This document shows positions 1 through 5,262 of a stretch of 6,105 nucleotides of DNA, in pieces (the stretch's first letter is position 1; each line of letters starts with the position of its first letter). The notes below the pieces were generated by a model, which saw nothing but the letters and a program-made list of their open reading frames with translations, was not told where the DNA came from and searched no databases. Origin of the DNA: CAZFLD01 sp964519835 (GTDB lineage Bacteria > Spirochaetota > Spirochaetia > DSM-27196 > CAZFLD01); NCBI GenBank assembly GCA_964519835.1, contig CAZFLD010000146.1:1-6105 (forward strand). The letters run 5' to 3'. A program made the translations under genes and the position numbers.

Positions 1-128
1 AGGGCCACCCCGCGGTAGAATGGCTCCAGGGCCGCCTGGTTGTTGTCGTCCCAGTCCCAGCGGGAGCCGTCCAGGTAGGAGTAGGTCTCACCCAGGTGGA
101 GATCGGAAAGGCACAGAAGCTCCAGCAT
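1..128 (-). CDS. Calcineurin-like metallophosphoesterase, N-terminal fragment (runs off left edge)
   Basis: Reading the minus strand from the ATG at 128-126 gives 42 residues starting MLELLCLSDLHLGE. A hydrophobic first strand followed by SDLHLG is the first metal-binding motif (D-x-H) of calcineurin-like metallophosphoesterases; D9 and H11 would ligate the dinuclear metal centre. The family hydrolyses phosphomono- or phosphodiesters; the substrate cannot be told from this fragment. The start is supported by an AGGAGG six bases upstream on the same strand. The rest of the gene, with the GD and GNH motifs, lies outside the window. It diverges from the flippase sequence at once, so no native promoter is visible. 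That is odd and suggests a breakpoint right behind the gene. The motif and start are directly seen; the family call is from established motif knowledge. Confidence 0.72.
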   Translation of the reverse strand, partial: MLELLCLSDLHLGETYSYLDGSRWDWDDNNQAALEPFYRGVA

Positions 129-777
129 GACTTCCCTCCTGTCTCAGTGGCGTTTTGGAGGTTTCTCGCCGGCGGTGGCGGGCTTCTACGCCCTCACGCA
201 CCGCATTCTCAAGCTCCCGACAATGCTTGTTGGGCAAAACGTAGGGCACGTGTTCCTGGAACGGGCTTCGCGCGCCCGTGGGAACAAAAGCGAGCTGAAA
301 AGGATTACGCAGTCGCTCTACGTACGCTTGCTGGTCCTTGGTGCGCTTGTCCTCTCCGTGGTCACCTTTTATGGGGATCTCCTCTTTCCCTTCGTCTTTG
401 GTGATGAGTGGGCGGAAGCGGGACGCTACGCCCAGTGGCTCTCCGTCTGGCTTATCCTGGAGTTCGGTGTGGTGCCGTTGGGGATGTTGTTTACCGTCCT
501 CGAAAAGCAGGGAGAGGTCTCGATCTGGAACGCGGGGCTCTTGATCTCGCGCGTCGTCGTGCTTGTGGTGGCGCCGCTCCTGGTTGACGACACGCTTACG
601 GTTATCGCAGTCTACGCGGTCGTCGGCGCGGCCTATTGGTTTGTACGGTCACTCCGCACTCTTTCGCTCGCGGGTGCTCGTATAACTCACGCGATTGTCA
701 AGATCGCCGCGATTGTTGGCGGCATCTTGCTCGTTCAGTATCTGCTGTCCTTGCTGGTCCGGCGGCTTTTTGCGTGA
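127..777 (+). CDS. Polysaccharide flippase (Wzx/MATE-like), 5'-truncated C-terminal half
   Basis: The 216-residue frame matches the second half of Wzx-type O-antigen/teichuronic-acid flippases, inner-membrane proteins that translocate lipid-linked glycan units. Family landmarks are VAGFYALTHRILKLP (residues 17-31), GHVFLERASRA (40-50, the usual QVFxPxxS region), and FGDEWAEAGRYAQWLS (91-106, the conserved FGxxWxxAGxY block). Hydrophobic segments lie at about 66-91, 103-125, 136-153, 157-176 and 187-209, i.e. five or so helices where complete proteins have about 12 and over 400 residues. The ATG at 127 is only the first in-frame ATG; an in-frame stop lies at 82-84 and no ribosome binding site precedes it. 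The homology starts abruptly, so the true 5' part is missing and the fragment is probably non-functional as assembled. The next gene begins 21 bp after its stop. Family is confident; specific substrate is unknown. Confidence 0.72.
   Translation: MTSLLSQWRFGGFSPAVAGFYALTHRILKLPTMLVGQNVGHVFLERASRARGNKSELKRITQSLYVRLLVLGALVLSVVTFYGDLLFPFVFGDEWAEAGRYAQWLSVWLILEFGVVPLGMLFTVLEKQGEVSIWNAGLLISRVVVLVVAPLLVDDTLTVIAVYAVVGAAYWFVRSLRTLSLAGARITHAIVKIAAIVGGILLVQYLLSLLVRRLFA
129..155. other. Breakpoint between metallophosphoesterase leader and truncated flippase
   Basis: Up to about 140 the sequence is the ribosome-binding leader of the leftward phosphoesterase. From about 151 the plus strand encodes a recognisable mid-protein flippase segment (RFGG, then VAGFYAL and RILKLP). 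The flippase has no N-terminal half and no plausible ribosome binding site before its first ATG at 127, which itself overlaps the phosphoesterase start codon. The junction therefore falls within roughly 141-150. No insertion-sequence end, long repeat or tRNA is visible at the junction. Either a genomic rearrangement or an assembly chimera would give this picture. Confidence 0.6.
135..140 (-). promoter_or_regulatory. Shine-Dalgarno site of the leftward metallophosphoesterase
   Basis: On the minus strand, positions 140 to 135 read AGGAGG, followed by six bases (GAAGTC) and then the ATG at 128-126. This is an ideal ribosome binding site and spacing. It fixes the metallophosphoesterase start and shows that sequence native to that gene extends at least to position 140, into what would otherwise be read as the flippase frame. 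Confidence 0.75.
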
Positions 778-798
778 CGGTAAAGGTGAAGTAGCGTT

Positions 799-1947
799 AT
801 GAGGCACAACTCACATTCGGCCGATTTTCCCTTTGTACTGGAGCCGGAGACCTTTAACAAGAACTCGCCAAAGGACGTGCTGCAGTATTGCCTAGGCGCG
901 ACGCTCTACATGCCCGGAACGAAGTACGTTGCAGGCAAAATCCAAAACAACGCTCTCGCGGATTTGACATCAATGGTCATGTGCCTCGAGGACGCGATCG
1001 ATGAGAAAGACCTGGAGCAAGGGGAGCAGAATGTCTTACAGCACCTTGCCACCTTCTCCGAGGGAATAAAAAACGATGGCACCTTCCTCGATCGTCTTCC
1101 GCTCCTGTTCGTGCGCGTTCGAAACCTGCGGCAGTTCCGACGCCTCTCCGAGCGGTTGACCGAGGCACACGCCCAAAGCCTCACCGGCTTTGTTTTTCCC
1201 AAGTTCGACAGTAGCAACGCGGGTGCGTACCTCGAGATTCTGAGGGAGCTAAACGATCGCGTACATGCCGGTCTCTATTGCATGCCCATACTCGAGGGTG
1301 CGAAGATTGCGTTCGCAGAGACCCGAGTAACCGAGCTTGTGCGGACCAAGGAGATTATGGAGCCCTATTCGGATGTGGTGCTTAATGTCCGCGTCGGCGG
1401 CACCGACTTCTCGGCCTTGTTCGGGGTCCGCCGCGGGATCAACTCGTCCATCTATGACATACTCCCCGTACAGGGCTGCCTTTCCGACATCATAAATATC
1501 TTCGGCAGAGTCAGTGACGGGTACACGCTCTCGGCCCCCGTTTGGGAGTACTTCTTAGCGTACAACGATGAGGACCTCGGTGCGTTGCTTGACGACGGCA
1601 TCCACACCTCGTTGTTGCGGCGCAACACCATCATAAACGACGCGGTGGACGGCCTACTGCGCGAAGTGATCTTGGACAAGGCCAACGGGTTTGTTGGAAA
1701 GACCGTGATACATCCATCCCACTTGAGGTTTGTCAATGCCATGCAGGCAGTTACCCGTGAGGAGTACGAGGACGCACTGCAGATCCTCGGCATGACCGGG
1801 GGCGTTGCGAAAAGCCTCAAGCAGAACAAGATGAACGAGGTAGGACCCCACGGGAACTGGGCACGACGCGTTGTGAGTCGAGCTGCTGCCTACGGCGTAT
1901 TGGAGAGTGAATCGTCCTATCTCCAGCTTATGCTGGGAAAACAGTAG
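799..1947 (+). CDS. HpcH/HpaI aldolase / citrate lyase (CitE-like) family C-C lyase
   Basis: This 382-residue protein is a TIM-barrel C-C bond lyase related to CitE and malyl-CoA lyases, which use a divalent metal to make or break bonds at an enolate of acetate or pyruvate. Visible motifs: LYMPGTK (36-42), VMCLEDAID (60-68, the family's LEDA acidic motif binding metal), FVRVRN (104-109, substrate arginine), RVGGTDFSALFG (198-209), and GKTVIHPSHLRFVNA (300-314, the CitE G-x-x-x-IHP motif). The tail (about 340-368, with NKMNEVGPHGNWA and RAAAYGVL) matches the longer CitE-like subfamily found in ter/tellurite biosynthetic modules rather than the roughly 290-residue CitE. No ter partners (ATP-grasp, phosphoribosyltransferase, TerD) are in view. 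Start ATG at 799 has AAGGTG at 783-788. The substrate is unknown; a role joining or cleaving a phosphonate-bearing acid is inferred only from the operon. Confidence 0.85.
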   Translation: MRHNSHSADFPFVLEPETFNKNSPKDVLQYCLGATLYMPGTKYVAGKIQNNALADLTSMVMCLEDAIDEKDLEQGEQNVLQHLATFSEGIKNDGTFLDRLPLLFVRVRNLRQFRRLSERLTEAHAQSLTGFVFPKFDSSNAGAYLEILRELNDRVHAGLYCMPILEGAKIAFAETRVTELVRTKEIMEPYSDVVLNVRVGGTDFSALFGVRRGINSSIYDILPVQGCLSDIINIFGRVSDGYTLSAPVWEYFLAYNDEDLGALLDDGIHTSLLRRNTIINDAVDGLLREVILDKANGFVGKTVIHPSHLRFVNAMQAVTREEYEDALQILGMTGGVAKSLKQNKMNEVGPHGNWARRVVSRAAAYGVLESESSYLQLMLGKQ

Positions 1948-2022
1948 CGACGCGGCGCTTCCGGGCCGGGCCCGGCGGTCGCTGATCCGCAGCAGTGCAC
2001 TAACGGAAAGAGGAAGAAAAGA
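1948..2022 (+). other. 75-bp intergenic leader with GC palindrome and strong ribosome binding site
   Basis: This is the largest gap in the gene run. It holds a perfect 12-base palindrome, GCCGGGCCCGGC, at 1965-1976. No U-tract follows, so it is not a typical intrinsic terminator; with so little loop it may just be GC-rich sequence or a dyad for a regulator. An A-rich stretch with AGAGGA at 2009-2014 precedes the ATG at 2023 by eight bases and is a good Shine-Dalgarno. I see no convincing -35/-10 pair. Confidence 0.35.
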
Positions 2023-2916
2023 ATGGATTCAACAAGAGAGTTTCTAAAAAAGATCGGCATGCCCGCCGGAGATGCCTACGATCTGCCGACATCGGCTAAA
2101 CGCTTCTCCGACGGCGCCCAGTATCGCTTCGAGGTGCCGGGCATTCAGGGCCCCGGGCCAATGCGCTCCCTGCTCCAAGAGTTGCAGTCCCTCGGCGGCA
2201 CCATCCATCGTGTTACCCAGACCAAGGGTATCATGCTCCTTTCGGACGCAGACATCCAAGAGATGGTCGCCCTTGCCGAGGAGTGGAAGGTCCAGCTGGT
2301 CCTGGCTACCGGCCCCCGGGCCACCTACGATACCAGCGCCTCGGTGCACACCGAGGAAGGCAAGCGAATGGGTTACCGGCTTCGCGGTCAGGAGCAGATC
2401 GTGCGGGCGGTGGAAGACATCAAAAGGGCGTCGAAATTCGGATGTCGAGGATTTCTCGTCTACGACGAGGGTTTCCTCTGGCTGTTGAACCAGATGCGGC
2501 AGGATGGTGCAATTGACAAGCAGTGCTCCTTCAAAGTATCCGCCCATACAGGTCACGGAAACCCGTGCTCGGCCAAGCTCCTCGAGAGCATCGGTGCCGA
2601 CTCCATAAATCCCGTGCGCGACATTCAGCTACAGATGATGGCGGCGATCCGGCAGGCCGTTGATATTCCCGTCGATATCCATACCGAGAACCCGGCGTCC
2701 ACGGGCGGCTTTATCCGGCACTACGAGGTTCCCGAGATGATCCGTGTTACCGCGCCGCTCTACCTCAAGACCGGTGGCTCCGTGGCCAAGACCCACAGCT
2801 GGGACACCACCGATGCCGAGGCCAGGCAGCGGGCAAAACAGGTGATGCTCGTTAAGCGGATGATCGACGAGTACTACCCCGATGCCCAAGCCTCGCCCAA
2901 GGGCAGCATCGCCTAG
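2023..2916 (+). CDS. TIM-barrel protein of uncertain function, tentatively U32-peptidase-like
   Basis: The 297-residue soluble protein has no signal peptide or membrane segment. The N-terminus contains LPTSAKRFSDGAQYR (21-35). The body alternates hydrophobic strands and helices as in a TIM barrel: IHRVTQT (61-67), VQLVLATG (90-97), CRGFLVYDEG (141-150), FKVSAHTGHGNP (170-181), GADSINPVRDI (191-201), and IPVDIHTENPASTGGF (215-230), ending LYLKTGG (246-252). Conserved-looking Asp, Glu, His and Thr residues at strand ends could bind metal or substrate. I believe similar proteins are labelled 'peptidase' or 'U32 family peptidase' in actinobacterial and other genomes. The cysteine-rich U32 signature is absent, however, so proteolysis is not supported; the barrel ends look more like a small-molecule enzyme. 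Its last codons run into the reductase gene, suggesting translational coupling. Real gene is near certain; function is open. Confidence 0.62.
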   Translation: MDSTREFLKKIGMPAGDAYDLPTSAKRFSDGAQYRFEVPGIQGPGPMRSLLQELQSLGGTIHRVTQTKGIMLLSDADIQEMVALAEEWKVQLVLATGPRATYDTSASVHTEEGKRMGYRLRGQEQIVRAVEDIKRASKFGCRGFLVYDEGFLWLLNQMRQDGAIDKQCSFKVSAHTGHGNPCSAKLLESIGADSINPVRDIQLQMMAAIRQAVDIPVDIHTENPASTGGFIRHYEVPEMIRVTAPLYLKTGGSVAKTHSWDTTDAEARQRAKQVMLVKRMIDEYYPDAQASPKGSIA

Positions 2917-2918
2917 GT
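2915..2918 (+). promoter_or_regulatory. Weak Shine-Dalgarno favouring the GTG start of the aldo/keto reductase
   Basis: AGGT at 2915-2918 overlaps the preceding stop codon and lies five bases before GTG 2924. It is weak, but the alternative ATG at 2882 has no purine-rich element before it. The overlap with the stop fits termination-reinitiation coupling with the upstream gene. Confidence 0.35.
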
Positions 2919-2923
2919 CCTCC

Positions 2924-3886
2924 GTGGGTCTGCACGAATCAAGAGCAATCCTGGGAACAATGACCTTCGGATCGCAGGTCGATATAGACGAGGCGGGGCG
3001 GATGGTCGAGGCCTTCGCACGCTGGGGCGGTGCTGAGATAGATACGGCCTACGTCTACAACGAGGGCGAAACAGAACGGATCCTCGGGCGCATCCTCGAG
3101 GGGCTTCCGGCCGGATCGCTGCGTGTCGCCACAAAGGTCAATCCACGGGTTACGGGGAAGCTTGACCGAGCCTCCATCCTCGACCAGTGTAACAAGTCCC
3201 TCGACCGCCTCCGCTTGGAATCGGTCGATGTGCTCTACCTTCACTTCCCCGATCCCGAAACGCCCCTAGAGGTGACACTTGCCGCCTGTGACGAGCTCTA
3301 CCAAGCGGGCAAGATTCGTGAGCTTGGCCTAAGCAACTTCCCGGCGTGGGTGGTCGTCCACATGTGGCACCTTTGTGACTCCCACGCTTGGTTGCGTCCC
3401 ACCGTCTATCAGGGCCTCTATAACGCGATTAGCCGAAAACTCGAGCCCGAGCTTGTTCCGGCTCTCCGGCGCCTCGGTTTGCGACTCTACGCCTACAATC
3501 CCCTCGCCGGCGGCCTGCTTACCGGGAAACATGCTTCCTACGACGCGGCACCGTCGGAAGGGCGCTTCTCCCTCCGAGAAAGCTACCGGAAGCGCTACTG
3601 GAAGGAGCCCCTTATGGCCGCCGTAGCCGACTACGCCGCCGCCTGCCGAGAGGCCGACATTACTCCTACCGCCGCCGCGTTGCGATGGCTCGCCTATCGC
3701 TCCCGGCTCGACCCTGCCAAGGGTGATGCCGTGATCGTCGGCGCCTCGAGTCTTGTTCAGCTCGAAGAGAACTTACGCGCCTTGAGCTCGGACAACATAG
3801 CGGAACCGGTTGTCAAGGCAATTGAGACAGCGTGGGAGCGAGCAAGGCCCGACAGTCCCGAGTACTTTCGGACGCACCGCGGATAG
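2924..3886 (+). CDS. Aldo/keto reductase, AKR7 (aflatoxin aldehyde / succinic semialdehyde reductase) type
   Basis: This cytosolic NADPH-dependent aldehyde reductase has about 320 residues, the usual AKR7 length. Counting from the GTG at 2924, it opens with RAILGTMTFG, then EIDTAYVYNEGETERILG, the AKR7 form of the AKR signature. The catalytic tetrad is complete: D40, Y45, K71 and H107 (in LYLHFPDP). Further landmarks are GLSNF, YNPLAGGLLTGK, the VGASS cofactor-binding region and a C-terminal EYFR, as AKR7 proteins end. Start is uncertain: an in-frame ATG at 2882 would overlap the previous gene by 35 bp and add 14 Pro/Arg/Lys-rich residues not expected in the family, without a ribosome binding site. 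GTG at 2924 lies 7 bp past the upstream stop with a weak AGGT before it. In this operon a small acidic aldehyde, such as phosphonoacetaldehyde, is an attractive but unproven substrate. Confidence 0.9.
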   Translation: MGLHESRAILGTMTFGSQVDIDEAGRMVEAFARWGGAEIDTAYVYNEGETERILGRILEGLPAGSLRVATKVNPRVTGKLDRASILDQCNKSLDRLRLESVDVLYLHFPDPETPLEVTLAACDELYQAGKIRELGLSNFPAWVVVHMWHLCDSHAWLRPTVYQGLYNAISRKLEPELVPALRRLGLRLYAYNPLAGGLLTGKHASYDAAPSEGRFSLRESYRKRYWKEPLMAAVADYAAACREADITPTAAALRWLAYRSRLDPAKGDAVIVGASSLVQLEENLRALSSDNIAEPVVKAIETAWERARPDSPEYFRTHRG

Positions 3887-3889
3887 GAA

Positions 3890-5248
3890 ATGAGAAGTAC
3901 TTCCGTCGCCGACCGCTTTGTGGAGCAACTCGATATCCTTCGCGCCACGCCCTTTTCCGACCGGAGCCAAGAGCAGGTCCGCGCCTGCCTTCTGGACTAC
4001 CTTGGCGCAACCATCGTCGGGGCGAACATGCTTGGAGACAAGGCAAAGCGGTTGCTGGCCGCACTCGGTGCCCCCGGCGACGACGCGACCATAATCGGCC
4101 ACGGCATACGCGGCAACCTCGAGCGAGCAGTGCTGCTAAACGGTTTGTCCTCCCACGTCGCCGAAATGGACGATGGTGTTCGTTTTGGGATGATGCACCC
4201 GGGGGCGCCGATATTCTCCGCCCTGCTTCCGGTGGCCGAGTTGGAGCGGGTGAGTGGTTCAGCCTTTGTAAGCGGTGTTGTCACCGGCTACGAAGCGGCA
4301 ATTCGTCTGGCCAAGGCGCTCCAACCTTCCCACTACAATCGTGGATTCCACCCCACCGGCACGTGCGGCTCGATTGGCGCCGCCGCCGGTATCGCCGCCA
4401 TGCTCGGCTTTACACGGAGGCAGCTCAAAGACGCAATCTCGGGCGCGGCTGTTGCCTCCCACGGAACTCTGAAGGTCCTCGAAGATCACTCCGAGCTCAA
4501 GCCCGCGAACGTGGGTCGCGCGGCCCTGGGCGGGCTGGTCGCCGCATCCATGGCGAGAGCGGGCTTTAGCGGACCGGACGATGTCTTCTCGGGGCCACGA
4601 AGCATGTGCTCGATGATGGCCGACACCTGTGACCTTGCGCCCTTGACATCAGAAGCCAAAGAGCCTTTGGCGATCAACACCGTCTACTTCAAACCCTACG
4701 CGGCGTGTCGGCACGCGCACCCGAGTATCGAGGCCGTGTTATATCTTCGTGACCACCACGCCCTTAGTCTCAAGAGCATCAAGGACATCGAGATCACGAC
4801 CTACGACAGCGTGATGGGCAAACACGACCATGCAGTCGTATCCACGGTGCAGTCGGCCAAGATGAGCATCCCGTTTAGTGTCGCCCTCGCGCTTCTTACC
4901 GGACGAGCGGGGGTCGAGGAGTTCACGTCTGCGGCGCTCAATGACCCGCAGCTGAACGGACTGGCACAAAAGGTGCGGATTAGTCCGGACGCCGAACTAA
5001 GCGCCCAGGTCCCGGAGGTCCGTGCGGCCATCGTGAGGATCGTTTTAGAATCCGGGACGGAGTGTTCCACGAAGGTGAGCTATCCAAAGGGAGAGCCGGA
5101 AAACCCTATGACAACAACGGAACTGGAGAGTAAGTTCCTGTCACTTTGCCGATTTGCACGCAAGGCACAGGAGGAGGCTCACGGGCTAGCCGACGCCGTG
5201 GCGAACCTCGAGCAAGACCTCTCCGCGCTTTTTCCAATGCTCAGCTAA
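3890..5248 (+). CDS. MmgE/PrpD family protein (2-methylcitrate dehydratase / cis-aconitate decarboxylase-like)
   Basis: This 452-residue protein covers the whole MmgE/PrpD fold, an all-helical domain followed by an alpha/beta lid. Family members dehydrate 2-methylcitrate (PrpD) or decarboxylate cis-aconitate (ACOD1/CadA). Markers in order: LLDYLGATIVGA (34-45), AEMDDGVRFGMMHPGA (91-106), GYEAAIRL (133-140), GFHPTGTCGSIGAAAG (152-167), SELKPANVGRAA (201-212), and FKPYAACRHAHPSIEA (267-282). D94, H103, H154 and K204 occupy positions matching the catalytic Asp, His, His and Lys described for cis-aconitate decarboxylase, so the enzyme is probably active. ATG 3890 follows the reductase stop by three bases, with GGATAGGA overlapping that stop, so the two are translationally coupled. 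There are no prp partners (PrpB/PrpC) nearby, which argues against the methylcitrate cycle. A citrate- or malate-like phosphonate is a possible substrate, by inference only. Confidence 0.9.
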   Translation: MRSTSVADRFVEQLDILRATPFSDRSQEQVRACLLDYLGATIVGANMLGDKAKRLLAALGAPGDDATIIGHGIRGNLERAVLLNGLSSHVAEMDDGVRFGMMHPGAPIFSALLPVAELERVSGSAFVSGVVTGYEAAIRLAKALQPSHYNRGFHPTGTCGSIGAAAGIAAMLGFTRRQLKDAISGAAVASHGTLKVLEDHSELKPANVGRAALGGLVAASMARAGFSGPDDVFSGPRSMCSMMADTCDLAPLTSEAKEPLAINTVYFKPYAACRHAHPSIEAVLYLRDHHALSLKSIKDIEITTYDSVMGKHDHAVVSTVQSAKMSIPFSVALALLTGRAGVEEFTSAALNDPQLNGLAQKVRISPDAELSAQVPEVRAAIVRIVLESGTECSTKVSYPKGEPENPMTTTELESKFLSLCRFARKAQEEAHGLADAVANLEQDLSALFPMLS

Positions 5249-5249
5249 C

Positions 5250-5254
5250 AGAGG
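5250..5254 (+). promoter_or_regulatory. Shine-Dalgarno site of the phosphonopyruvate decarboxylase gene
   Basis: AGAGG at 5250-5254 sits eight bases before ATG 5263 in the 14-bp gap after the PrpD-like gene. It fixes the start of the last gene, whose first residues then align with the usual Ppd N-terminus. Confidence 0.6.
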
Positions 5255-5262
5255 CTAAATCA

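Noticed and set aside
96..404. Plus-strand 102-residue frame at the left end
   Set aside because: Pro/Arg/Gly-rich translation across the breakpoint and out of frame with the recognised flippase.
2044..2556. Minus-strand 170-residue reading frame
   Set aside because: Antisense shadow of the TIM-barrel gene; no ribosome binding site or motif, and the plus-strand frame has clear protein-like blocks.
799..2916. Possibility that either TIM-barrel gene is the missing PEP mutase
   Set aside because: Neither contains the EDKxxxxxNS active-site motif; the first is clearly CitE-like and the second matches no PEP mutase block.
3832..4569. Long plus-strand reading frame (245 residues) across the reductase/PrpD boundary
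   Set aside because: Arginine-rich, low-complexity translation with no family motif; it lies in an alternate frame of two strongly supported genes.
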